64,000 bases of DNA from positions 62,001 to 126,000 of the forward strand of contig JAUJYZ010001322.1 in assembly GCA_033675265.1 (NCBI GenBank), in the 5' to 3' direction. Made by a program: the position numbers and the translations under genes. This document shows, piece by piece, positions 49,101 through 58,474 of this stretch. The first letter of the stretch is position 1, and each line of letters opens with the position of its first letter. The notes below the pieces were generated by a model. The model made no database searches. It saw only the letters and a list, made by a program, of their open reading frames with translations, and was not told the origin of the DNA. The DNA comes from Actinostola sp. cb2023. Lineage: Eukaryota > Cnidaria > Anthozoa > Actiniaria > Actinostolidae.

Positions 49101-52100
49101 AAAATGATCATGCTTCTGTCCATTCACCAGCTCGCTTCTATATATGGGCATGTTGGACAAGGCCACGTAATCAGGTCGATGAGCTATAGTGACGTTGAAG
49201 GTTGCTTTGAGTGATGGCTCGTCAAAACAGGGGAACGCCCAACGAGCTCTCACCGGCTCAAACTGAGTTGCTGCGTAATTGCTGTCAGACGAAAACAAAA
49301 TACATGAAAACGAGCTGCATGACGCATGCGCAAGCACAATAAATTAAAGCGATACAATTATTGATCGCTGCCCTAGTAAAAAACAGTCTTTTATTTAGCA
49401 AATGAAAAACATATATCAAAATTAAACGAATTTGAAACGAAATACAAGGCCACGTATATGAATTATCACTCTGTAAAGCGCTATTGACATACTATGAAAT
49501 AGCGCTATATAAATAAAGATATTATTATTATTATTATTATTATTATTAAATACGACGAAACGGCGTTACCGTTTTGGTTCCATTGAAACGTTTCGTCCAC
49601 TGTATTTCGTTTCGAATTCGTAGTTGGTTTTGATATATGTTTTTCATTTGCTAAATAAATAAATACTGGTTTTTACTAGGGCATGTCCAAGACGAAACGA
49701 AGGAGGGAAAAGAAACGACAAACAAAATGACACAAAATATCAAATTAATTAATATATAATACATTTCCCCTACAAAAAAAAAAAAGCGATAGAAACTTTA
49801 CAGTTTTACTTACGATAGCTTGCCATCGGGATATTTGTACTTATCGCGGTAAAGGCCTCGAAGGTCAGCAGCAAAAAACGCAGCAAACTTCATTGTCACC
49901 ACGTAACGTCCAGGACTCAGCATTGAATTCACCTGAATAACGTAGAACTCGTTCTTCTTGAACCAAAATCGTCTTTTTATTGTGAAAGAATCTAAAACGA
50001 TCCACATATCATATCAAAGAATCATTGCATGTCACTTATTGTGAATGTTTAAAGTGCTACTTGGACGAAAATCAATCGAAGTTTAATTTAGCTGAAACTT
50101 CACTGAAATAATCTCAAAGGGCGATACAATTACTGGTTAATGTGTTTTCTCAAAATTCCTATGGGAAGTATTACATTTTAATTTTATGAATCTTTAGAAG
50201 TGTCAGTGAGGTCATCTACTCAACCCTAACAACAACACAGCTTCGCTCCATGCATTTCTTTGTGTTTAGTTTCTTGAATTATTTTATTTCTATGAAGCTA
50301 AAAGATTGGGTGAAGGAGTTTTCTTATATTATTTGTGCTTAGGATTGATTGCCTGACCAGTTGTCTTCAATGCAGAGCTGTTATCTGAACAAAACATTGA
50401 GATATTTTGACTCACAAAATACAAAGAAATGTATGGAGCTGAATGTTGGGTTGAGTAGATGACGTCACTGACACCTCTAAAGATTCATAAATATATAGTA
50501 CTTCCCTAGTGGAATATCGAAAAAAGATTTTAACTAGTGATTATTAGACCCTTGAAGAATTATTCAATGAAGTTTCAGCTAAATTAAATTTCGATCGATT
50601 TTCGTCCAAGCAGCACTTTAAAAAGACCCTGGAAACTAGCAAGGGTAATTTGTTACCAAATATGGATTATTGTTGCCAAATATGGAATTTTGTTGACAAA
50701 TGTGGTATTTTGTTACCAAATATGGTATTTTGTTACCAAATATGGTATTTTGTTGCCAAACATGGAATTTTGTCACCAAATAAGGAAATACTCGGGAGCT
50801 GTAAACGGACGACCTCACTACTCCCTTCAATCGTACCTTGATGACCGACTTGTCCTACTGTCACGTGACTAATGTTAATAAGATGGGTATGGACCAGTAT
50901 GATGTCAGTCTCACTGGTGACGTTAACATAGATCTCCACGTGTCCATCATATCGAGGCAGATCCACTGTTATGTTGAGCATAAGGTTGTAGTGGACTGGG
51001 ACGACGTCACGTGGTAAACGGACTTGCCACCAGGCCTCTGTTCCAGGCGTGGTGGGTTGTGACGTAGGTTGTGACGTAGGTTGACTTACACGAGCATCTT
51101 TGTCTGCTAAAGTGAATTCAAACACTAATTAATAAACACAGATGACGTCATAATTTATCTATAGGGATAGCTGTCCAAGCCAAAACACTAATTAATAAAC
51201 ACAGATGACGTCATAATTTATCTATAGGGATAGCTGTCCAAGCCAAACACTAATTAATAAACACAGATGACGTCATAATTTATCTATAGGGATAGCTGTC
51301 CAAGCCAAACACTAATTAATAAACACAGATGACGTCATAATTTATCTATAGGGATAGCTGTCCAAGCCAAACACTAATTAATAAACACAGATGACGTCAT
51401 AATTTATCTATAGGGATAGCTGTCCAAGCCAAACACTAATTAATAAACACAGATGACGTCATAATTTATCTATAGGGATAGCTGTCCAAGCCAAACACTA
51501 ATTAATAAACACAGATGACGTCACAGTTTATCTATAGGCCGGGGATAGCTGTCCAAGCCAAACACTCAGTAGACTGACACATAGTATCTTCTGTTTTATT
51601 GAACTTATTCGTCGAACTACATATTGTATCTATTAGCTACACTACTGATCCCGGCGGAGCTGCAGTGCAGGCTTGTATATTATTTATAGTGCGACGCTCA
51701 AAAGTGTAACGACCTTGAATGTATATATTAGCTACACTACTGATCCCGGCGGAGCTGCAGTGCAGGCTTGTATATAGTGCGACGCTCAAAAGTGTAACGA
51801 CCTTGAATGTATTCGCGTACTTCTGTGCCGTTTACGATGAGGTTGAAAGGTGATTGGCTCGCAGTGACAGAAGTTAGCGAGTACACCAAAGGTGAGCCGT
51901 CACACTTTCGACCGTCGCACTGAAAACCGAGTTCAATAATTAGTCGGGCTTCCCGTGGAAGCTCCGACTCTAAAAATGCAGGCCAGTATTCTTTGACCTC
52001 AAATCAGCAAGTGGGTTCTACAGCGCATGCGCCCTGTGCCGGCCGCGAGGAGCATTACCGAAGGCTCTGATCAACACGAGACATTACAAACAAATATTGC

Positions 52101-55100
52101 TCAAAACAACTCATATATCGCTCAAATGACCGCACAGCTGACACAAGATTGAAATCTAAACGAAGTCAATGTCTTCTATATTTTGTACTGCTGTAAGTGT
52201 GTGTTGTGGTAAGCTTATAACACTGATAGATCTTTATATTTTGCTGCGTTTTGAAATCGGTTCAGTTGTAAGTTAAATCACTGATTGAATGCCCAGAATG
52301 CAGGAAATATTGTTCATGATGATTCGAGTCACCATGGTTCACGCTGCGATGTCTAGTTTATTTATATTTGTATTTGGTATGGATATATTTATGGCACCAA
52401 ATAAACTAGCTATTGTCATTGTCATTTCTATGATTCGGTCTGATTCGCTGACAGTTTGTGAAATCGATTTTACAAAGAAAGCATGTTCTACCGAGTCATG
52501 CATAATCACCGAAGGCTCCGCTAACAACATGGTTTCTTCACAAACCTTGTCAGTTGGAGGAAGGTTACTTGTATGTCGTCTTGTTTTCAAAATAACCACA
52601 ATAATTCCCGGATGTGATATTTACTGCATGAGCGACCGTGTTGTATCGGTAGATACGGCGAGGATCTATATCTCCGATACAACACGGACGCGAATGCTGT
52701 AAATGGCTTCTAAACCTCCATCCCAATTTACCTTGATTTAAAACAGCATTACACGAAATCTAAGCAAATAACACAAGAAAATTACAGAACTTTCTTGTAA
52801 AGGTACTTTTGACGTCACTGTCATGCGCAGGATTCACCTAAAGTCATCCCACATTGGAAAGAGCTTTTGTATACTGATGTTTTATTCATCAGTGTCTGTA
52901 TCGGGGTATACAGATCCATGCATGTGACCGATTCAACCACAGGCAGCCCAAGCAATACATTTGTGGAGTGTACGAACGTGATTTACAGTGAATGTATGGG
53001 GCGAAAAATACGTATTTTTTGTTTTAATAAATTTAAACATACCTTGGTCCTGTGTTGTTGTTAATGCTATTTAACATCATTCTGGCTGGTTTTAGCCGTT
53101 TTACGGAGTGGTTTTTGAAAAATTAGCCCACCAGTCAATAAATAATAGAAGGCTGGTGACTCCAGCTCGACATTACTTGTGTTCGATGGCCAAGAAAATC
53201 ATGTTTAATCCATCCTTTGCCTCCAAAATCCCCTCAGCACCACAGTTTGATGATCCTTCTCTTTAGAAACCGGCATTATTTCCACAGATCCCGAGTTAAA
53301 CCTCATGAAATCCTCAATAATGAGCGATTATCTGCTACACTTTTTGCTTCAGATTATGCGTTAGCCGTCGAATATGGACACCGATTTGACCGTTGACTTT
53401 AACTCGATCTGATTGGACGATAGTTACCATGGAGTAGGTTCACGTCCTCCCGTCTCCCACAGGGACTGGACGAAATTCTACCATTTGACAGTCCACTGGA
53501 GACGGCCTGGCGTTGGGCCGCATCGATGTGTCTATACTTATTTATCGGAGAAAATGTATTTATTTCGGAATGATTGTAAATCCATGATCATTATTACATA
53601 GCTTGCTTTAGCTTTAGCGGTCTTTTTAAAAGCACAATTTAACTAGTAAGCTTCAGATGTGTCTACATTCATACACCGAGCAAAATGTAAGCTCAAGTAA
53701 TATTTGAGGAATGATTGCAAACATGTCCATGATCGTTTTTAAAATATTCATAGCCGGTCGACTTCAGATAAAAATTGCATGATAGGTTGACCGATGAGCA
53801 AGAACTTGTACTTCAGGTCGCCGGTAAACTGACACAACGTTCTGATTACCGGACAGGCTGGTACTGGGAAGTCATTTCTTGTAAAATCCATACAGTACTT
53901 GAAAAGGTTCGTGGAGCAAATGCATGTCGCTGTCATATGTTCCAGTGGACTCACAGGCAGCCCAACCATTGCTTTTGAGGCGCTACTAAATAATTCAAAA
54001 AATGATATTTGTGTCTTTTCTTGATGGGTTCCCTGTGGTAAAGCGCGCGCGGGCGCAATACATATGTTGGGTTCCCTGTGTTGAGTAATATCCTATGTTG
54101 GGCTTCCTGTGTGCGTCCTGCGGGATGCGCCCGCAGTGTATGTGTATATTGAAACAAGGGACGAAACAAGGTATGAAACTCCAGTCACGTGATGGCCTGA
54201 TGTGCGCCGCGTTTTGTTGGTGCACTTTTCCGTGAACCGAAGAGCCGAAGTCGTCGTACGCTACAGGCCCGTGGGGGGTACCCAGGGTGAAGTCGCTGAA
54301 GTTTTGAAAAATGGCGGAGAAGTTGATGAAGCAAAACATGATTTTTTCGGTGTAAGCGTTTGGATTCTTTTCCTTATCCATGGTAAGTTTAGAAGTTCAC
54401 AATTCATGTCAACTTTAAGTAGCTTTAGATGAAATTTGACGGTTTTAAAGTAGTCCTTTTTCATTTTGAATGGTGGAGAATTGTATGTTGTGCTCGACAC
54501 ACGACAGTTTTGTTGAAAACTAAGCTGAACTAAATATATTTTCTGAATTATTTTCTTGAGGTTTTAGTAGTTTTTCCTCTAACTGTTCTCTAATAAAAGA
54601 CATGAAAGGACTTGCCTATACTATGGCAGAAGGGCTGCTTCAGTTATTTTTCATAAATTAAGCTTATGACCGAGCTATTTCACTTGTGTACAGTTGAAGC
54701 TGTCAGTTGTCATTGAAATAAGACTTACACACTGTACACTTCAATCAAGTTCAACAAAGAACCTAGTACTTTATCTGTTTAAACATTATGACTCTCTCAT
54801 CTATGTTATTTTGTGCTTTCTTACAGTACTTCTTACAACACAAGCCGGAACGCCAACACAGTATAAACCATCTGAAGGCAAAAATATAGACGAACTCAAA
54901 TTCACTGACATTGAAGGAGACATGAATGGCGATGGACTCGTGAAGCAGCCGTGAACTAAAATATTAACAGTTGTTCTTTATTGTCATTGACATAGTACAA
55001 CTCATTTAGCAAATACTATCATCTGAGAGAAACACAGAGTAATTTTAAATATGGTTCACAGAAGAACGTAAGTAAGCTTTTAATATCGCACTCCGATGTT

Positions 55101-58100
55101 TGTTATTCATTCACAACTTCGTCGATTGTGGTGACAGGCATAAAATTTATTAATTTTGTATTTTTATATACAAACAACAATATCCATAGTAATACTGATC
55201 AATATAGTGAATGAATTGTACAGAAAGAACGGCAAAACAGTGTGTAAAAAGCTAGTAAACTTATTTTAACTGATTGTTGAAATAAATACGTTTGTTTGTC
55301 ATTTTGTTTATAAGCACTGATAGCAAAAATGTGTTGTGCAGTACTAAATATGGAGACTATTCTGCATTTATAAAACACAATGCCTCAATTTTAAAGCATT
55401 TTAATCGATAAAAATCAAAACACAATACAAATACTATATAAAAGTCAAAACAGAAAACAAATAAAGTATATTGTAGATGTTTTGACTTATGTTTAGTGAA
55501 AATATAAATATTAAAACTTGCAAAAAAGAGCACAATTCAGATTTGCCGAGCGCTTGTCGATGTCCTCTCGAAGGTAAAATCCGACTGCCTCACGGAAAAG
55601 TGCACCAACAAAACGCGGCGCACATCGGGCCACGACGCTCAAAATTTCAAAAATTAGTTTCTCAGCGTACGTTGAAGTTAGACGACTGACACTTACAAAG
55701 TGTTTCGAGAATACGGTAAAGTTTAGTTATTCGAAGAAAAATTGAATTTTCACATCACATTGACAAAATTAGGGTCAAAAACGTATTTGTCACGTGACTA
55801 GTTTCATACCTTGTTTCAATATACACATTTGCTGCAGGCGCATCCCGCAGGACGCACACAGGAAGCCCAACATAGGACATTACTCAGCACAGGGAACCCA
55901 ACATATGTATTGCGCGTGCGCAATATACACATGTAGTGCGGGACGCGCGGGATGTGCACCGGAAGCCCAATATAGGATATTACTCAGCACAGGGAACCCA
56001 ACATATCTACGTATTATATATTGAGCGCGCGCGCGCGCTCTACCACAGGAAACCCATGAAAAAAGACGCAAATGTCATTTTATTTCCTTATTTAGTAGTA
56101 GCCTCAAAAGGAATGGGTGGGCTGCCTGTGTGGACTGTCAAAAAGGCGGGCTCACATTACGAATATTTTTGCCATAAAATTAGGGGCTACGGAGCGTAAC
56201 GAATTTGTGGTAGAATTTCGTCCAGTCCCTGTGGGAGACGGGAGGACGTGAACCTACTCCATGGTAACTATCGTCCAATCAGATCGAGTTAAAGTCAACG
56301 GTCAAATCGGTGTCCATATTCGACGGCTAACGCATAATCTCAAGCAAAAAGTGTAGCAGATAATCGCTCATTATTGAGGATTTCATGAGGTTTAACTCGG
56401 GATCTGTGGAAATAATGCCGGTTTCTAAAGAGAAGGATCATCAAACTGTGGTGCTGAGGGGATTTTGGAGGCAAAGGATGGATTAAACATGATTTTCTTG
56501 GCCATCGAACACAAGTAATGTCGAGCTGGAGTCACCAGCCTTCTATTATTTATTGACTGGTGGGCTAATTTTTCAAAAAAACCACTCTAAAACGGCTAAA
56601 AACCAGCCAGAATGATGTTTTAACATTATTTAATTTTATCATTATTTAAAAATAGCATTAACAACAACACAGGACCAACGTATGTTCAAATTTATTAAAA
56701 CAAAAAATACGTATTTTTCGCCCCATACATTCACTGTAAATCACGTTCGTACACTCCACAAATGTATTGCTTGGGCTGCCTGTGATTCAACCAACCTTGG
56801 TTGGATCAATTGCTCATGAATTATTAATGAGGTTTAGAAATGGATTTATCAATCCATTAGACATCTACTAGTACTGCAAAGGGGGTTTAGAGATCTTCAG
56901 AACTTTATATGAACGAATCGACTGAGTGAGTTGATACACGCATCCAGTGCAAGTCACGCAATGATCGCACTAAGATATCTATATTTAGTTCAAATTAGGC
57001 TACATTTCAGTTAGAAGCCCGACTTCACACTAGTAGAGCGTCTAGTTGTTTTATCGTCCACATTCTTTCTCTCGCCTACACTGGAAACAACTGGAAAAAA
57101 TAGGACTAAAGCATAAGTATTCGTAGGCCAGTTATCAAATAACGTAGTCGCCTCTCAACCAATGAAAATCCCGGAGAAAATAATGTGAATGATAATAATG
57201 AATCGTAAGGAACGCCGCCAGCTATATGGTTTAGCTTTGCACTAGCTTCCAAACGCTATTGTAAACGATGGAAGCATATCGCAGACCACAAGGCAAATAT
57301 TATAATAATATGGTTATAAAGAGATCGGTGCAAATTGTAGACTAGCTTCCTTTCCTATTTGATTAATCAAAGATGTCAGTATTGTAGTCTATTGGAACAC
57401 CTGCCCCTAGCATCAAAGATGTCCGATTGTATTGGAACACCTGCCCCTTGCATCAAAGATGTCTGTATTGTATTGGAACACCTGCCCCTTGTATTATGTA
57501 CAGATTCTTAGAAATTGATACAATTATCGAACTAGAAGCTTACTTATGGACAGAAAAAAGTCAGCTACATTGAACAATATAGTTGAATATTCACGAGATT
57601 GCGTGACTATGTAATTGTCGTCCTGCAACATATCGATCGAGTCGTTGATTATTAAAGCAAAAATACTTTTTTATTTGCTTCGTAAAAGAAAACCAAGCAA
57701 AGTGTTGTATATCATTTTTATATCTTTCATATTTTGCCCGCTTTTATATTCGTTGCTTGATTATAAAATCAATGTAATGTTTAATATAGCGTCCTGAACC
57801 GTGACCGGGACTGTTAGCGACCTGAATGGTAATATAATCGATCGTATTGTAAATTAAGGGAGCAGTGCTTTTATTGAGCGGGCTTCAGCTGCACTATTCA
57901 CTTCTCACAACTGCTTTCAATGGGATGAAATCGTAATTAGAAGTTAGTAGTCGTAAAAAATCGTTGTTCCTTACCGTGCTTAGACCGAGCAGCACCCACC
58001 AAAGCAGCCAGTACGATGATGATAATAACAAGAATCACAAACACAATCAACAAGACTAAAAGCTTGATTCTTGAGCAAAAGACACCAACAGACCATGGCC

Positions 58101-58164
58101 CTCTTTTTTTGATGATCGGTTCGGGATGTGAAGACTCCAAAGGAATGTTATCTAATTCTGCCAT
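34579..58164 (-). CDS. ANPEP: Membrane aminopeptidase N-like M1 zinc metallopeptidase
   Basis: Minus-strand exons: 58164-57975, 51103-50837, 49991-49814, 49281-49011, 48934-48814, 46582-46428, 45541-45428, 44732-44598, 44197-44132, 43997-43932, 42721-42540, 42228-42149, 41695-41574, 40805-40770 (tentative), 39234-39089, 36625-36521, 36213-36046, 35592-35452, 35168-35087, 34743-34579 (TAA). Exon 1 encodes a short cytoplasmic tail and a hydrophobic anchor at about residues 35-57 ([20 protein letters not shown]), a type II topology. Exon 6 has GAMENWG (substrate recognition) and HELAHQ. Exon 7 supplies WLNEGFA, so HEXXH-X18-E is intact. Exon 8 ends AISYTK with the catalytic Tyr. C-terminal helices run through [14 protein letters not shown] to [10 protein letters not shown]. 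About 930 codons are placed against about 967 in mammals. Short exons before 40805 and between 39089 and 36625 are unresolved. It cleaves neutral N-terminal residues from peptides at the cell surface (family knowledge). The symbol marks the closest family; orthology within M1 is not proven. Confidence 0.92.
34842..35020. repeat. About 36-bp minisatellite in aminopeptidase last intron
   Basis: Five units of GGTTACCTTTCAAGATGGCT, then ACCCGAAMTAAAKGCT. Confidence 0.9.
37118..37160. repeat. TAG trinucleotide run
   Basis: About 13 GTA/TAG units. A short CAGA run precedes it at 37007-37026. Nothing else is recognised between 36626 and 37429. Confidence 0.9.
37430..38424. mobile_element. MULE-like MITE copy 1, 995 bp, with a nested insertion
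   Basis: CATTCTCGTACCCAGAGCCC at the left is mirrored by GGGCTCTGGGTACGAGAATG at the right. CATCTGACCT is duplicated on both sides (37420-37429, 38425-38434). The same element in opposite orientation lies at 58475-59208 and lacks 37818-38074. No transposase. Confidence 0.92.
37818..38074. mobile_element. 257-bp insertion inside MULE-like copy 1
   Basis: GGGAGGTTTTA at one end and TAAAACCTCCC at the other, flanked by AT on both sides. The sister element (58475-59208) reads straight through GAAACAATAACAAAG, the empty site. Confidence 0.88.
38469..38496 (-). CDS. ANPEP: Tentative small exon of the aminopeptidase ([10 protein letters not shown])
   Basis: GACAG acceptor, 28 nt open only in the expected phase-0 frame, donor GTGAGT. 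DEGDYV resembles the W-D-E-G segment that precedes the helix [16 protein letters not shown] in M1 C-terminal domains. The phase does not match exon 36625-36521 directly, so another small exon would be needed. A second, imperfect copy lies at about 38703-38735. Confidence 0.25.
39414..39868. repeat. 15-bp satellite TTCGACAGGGACTAG
   Basis: About 30 units with few changes (TTTGACAGG, ATATGAACT). Each unit contains the palindrome ACTAGT. The period is a multiple of three, so both strands stay open: Gly-Thr-Ser-Ser-Thr on plus, Val-Glu-Leu-Val-Pro on minus. There is no splice or start context for a gene; it lies in the intron upstream of the exon at 39234-39089. Confidence 0.97.
39870..40769. other. 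Aminopeptidase intron, no recognised feature
   Basis: AT-rich sequence. A word resembling an exon end (GTGTCATCAG/GTACTC on minus at about 40052-40067) echoes the tentative exon at 40805-40770 but has no homology support. Confidence 0.5.
40770..40805 (-). CDS. ANPEP: Tentative 36-bp aminopeptidase exon ([12 protein letters not shown])
   Basis: Minus-strand AAG acceptor and CATCAG/GTATTG donor. The reading [12 protein letters not shown] joins [14 protein letters not shown] of the next exon in phase and matches the conserved R-A-Q-I-I-N-D-A-F helix of M1 enzymes. Its entry phase (two bases) requires an undetected preceding mini-exon of about 12 codons. Confidence 0.5.
41744..41965 (+). mobile_element. 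SINE copy 2, truncated head
   Basis: It shares GACCATTAC, TTTGTAATTACATCTGCAAA, GACGTAAAAGAACCCACA and GTTCGACTAAGAGTAGGGCA with the copy at 12299-12740. The tRNA-like promoter head is missing. It shows the SINE without the MITE. Confidence 0.8.
42830..43700. repeat. Polypurine tract (GGAGGAGAAAAA)n, about 870 bp
   Basis: Almost uninterrupted purines on the plus strand, built from GGAGGA, GAAAAAGGA and GGCGGTGGCGAAGGA words. It lies in the intron just upstream of the exon at 42721-42540. Long Lys/Glu/Arg and Ser/Phe/Pro frames are artefacts. Confidence 0.97.
44868..45083. mobile_element. MITE with GAGCCCACGTT arms
   Basis: TCTCGTGGCCAGAGCCCACG is mirrored by CGTGGGCTCCGGGCACGAAA, with the inner CCTCGTTCTCTCATATGGTAC repeated. 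A partial relative lies at 44240-44350. Confidence 0.65.
45733..46106. mobile_element. MITE with TAGACCCTATGCA termini
   Basis: TAGACCCTATGCAAAAATGG at the left; TTATGCATAGGGTCTA at the right, with TA at the tips. Two imperfect CCCTCCCAAAATAAGCCCC repeats precede it at 45604-45690. A C run follows at 46391-46412. Confidence 0.75.
46654..48750. mobile_element. 2.1-kb foldback MITE with a satellite core
   Basis: Inverted arms of about 90 bp start GGTAGACTGCAAAACAGACC, contain CTACTTTTTCCCGAAACT, and end CGCGAGAGAATGAG. The right arm mirrors them with a few changes. GACTA lies on both sides (46649-46653, 48751-48755). The interior, about 46760-48660, is an array of 16-bp units (CTCTCGCCTTACTCCC and variants). 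It occupies the intron between the exons at 48934-48814 and 46582-46428. Confidence 0.88.
49370..49682. mobile_element. MITE with GCCCTAGTAAAAA arms
   Basis: GCCCTAGTAAAAAACAGTC and AAATGAAAAACATATATCAA are mirrored by TTGATATATGTTTTTCATTT and ACTGGTTTTTACTAGGGC. The centre has an ATT run after GCGCTATATAAATAAAG. Confidence 0.85.
50048..50622. mobile_element. 575-bp full-length foldback
   Basis: TTTAAAGTGCTACTTGGACG, AAAATCAATCGAAGTTTAAT and TTAGCTGAAACTTCA pair with the right arm. Inner words (GGTCATCTACTCAACCC / GGGTTGAGTAGATGACG; CCATGCATTTCTTTG / CAAAGAAATGTATGG) pair as well. Nearly the whole element can fold back. Confidence 0.85.
50645..50790. repeat. 20-bp repeat TTGTTACCAAATATGGTATT
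   Basis: Seven imperfect units in the intron 47 bp downstream of the aminopeptidase exon at 51103-50837. Confidence 0.9.
51120..51565. repeat. 62-bp minisatellite carrying CRE sites
   Basis: Seven units of AAACACTAATTAATAAACAC, AGATGACGTCATAATTTATC and TATAGGGATAGCTGTCCAAG. Six units carry a perfect TGACGTCA palindrome; the last has TGACGTCACAG. The array begins about 16 bp upstream (minus strand) of aminopeptidase exon 2. Confidence 0.95.
51615..51800. repeat. Two-copy tandem duplication (about 95-105 bp)
   Basis: TAGCTACACTACTGATCCCG through AAAGTGTAACGACCTTGAATG occurs twice in direct orientation. The first copy has ten extra bases (TATTTATAG region). Confidence 0.9.
51737..51919 (-). 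CDS. Orphan terminal exon of unknown protein
   Basis: After a TTTTCAG acceptor, 60 codons stay open ([18 protein letters not shown] at the start, LQLRRDQ at the end) and close with TAG. An AATAAA on the same strand follows at about 51593-51598. I do not recognise it. Its entry phase (0) does not fit between aminopeptidase exons 1 and 2 (phase 1), so it is either an alternative terminal exon, a last exon of another gene, or a relic. The 3' part of the frame is duplicated at 51615-51720. Confidence 0.35.
   Translation of the reverse strand, partial: CDGRKCDGSPLVYSLTSVTASQSPFNLIVNGTEVREYIQGRYTFERRTIYKPALQLRRDQ
51920..52937. other. Aminopeptidase intron 1, no recognised gene
   Basis: A plus-strand frame at 52289-52702 (137 codons) lacks any family motif I recognise. 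GGGCTTCCCGTGG occurs at 51949. Otherwise unremarkable. Confidence 0.45.
53951..56130. mobile_element. Foldback element B nested in A, CACAGGCAGCCCA termini, 2.18 kb
   Basis: Tips CACAGGCAGCCCAACCATTG and the mirrored CCCACCCATTCC lie in inverted orientation. TGGACT is on both sides (53945-53950, 56131-56136). The inverted arms run to about 54260 on the left and 55600 on the right and contain GTTGGGTTCCCTGTG, CCTATGTTGGGCTTCCTGTG and GCACTTTTCCGTGA. The right arm has an extra internal duplication of about 100 bp. Confidence 0.88.
54240..54954 (+). pseudogene. Possible two-exon secreted-peptide gene carried by element B
   Basis: A plus frame ends exon 1 with SVWILFLIH at 54380 (donor CATG/GTAAGT). 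It joins in phase to an exon at 54827-54954 (acceptor TTACAG) reading [18 protein letters not shown] and ending GDGLVKQP plus TGA. The hydrophobic run then QAGTP looks like a signal peptide with a cleavage site. The only good start (AAAATGGCGG at 54310) is in a different frame and hits TAA at 54351; the two frames meet at a run of six T. It may be broken by one base, or may not be a gene. No homology recognised. Confidence 0.3.
56785..57974. other. Aminopeptidase intron 1, distal part
   Basis: It contains three direct copies of TATTGGAACACCTGCCCCT with GCATCAAAGATGTC (57395-57495). AAGCCCGACTTCACACTAGT lies at 57016. Otherwise AT-rich without recognised features. Confidence 0.6.
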
Positions 58165-58474
58165 TATCACTTCGCAGCGCGTCCCTTGTCGTTACGCAAC
58201 GCTACTCCCGAATGCATCTGTTGTTACGCATGACCACAGGAAGCCCGAGCGCAGAAATCAAGGACTTCAAACCCGGGGAGGTTCTTCGAGGTAGTTGGAA
58301 AACCTATTTAAAAAAACCCTAAAAAATACCAAACCCTGAACAAATTTTAGGACCCTGTTTAGGACAAACAAATCTATAATACCTACCCTGTCTGATTTTG
58401 TACAGGTGCTAAATTCCGCGGAAACTTTAGCCTGCGTGGCCGGCTCTGGGGAGGAGAAGGGATTCGGGGAGAAG

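Larger units (their letters stand above)
52938..56784. mobile_element. Foldback element A, CACAGGCAGCCCA termini, 3.85 kb
   Basis: Arms of about 550-580 bp (52938-53490 and 56205-56784) are inverted copies. They start CACAGGCAGCCCAAGCAATA and include CGCCCCATACATTCACTGT (read on the right arm). ATTCAAC lies immediately outside both ends (52931-52937, 56785-56791). Element B sits inside it. No transposase is visible. It is inside aminopeptidase intron 1. Confidence 0.9.

Noticed and set aside
52289..52702. 137-codon plus-strand frame as a gene
   Set aside because: No splice context, no recognised motif, and it lies in an intron of the opposite-strand aminopeptidase.
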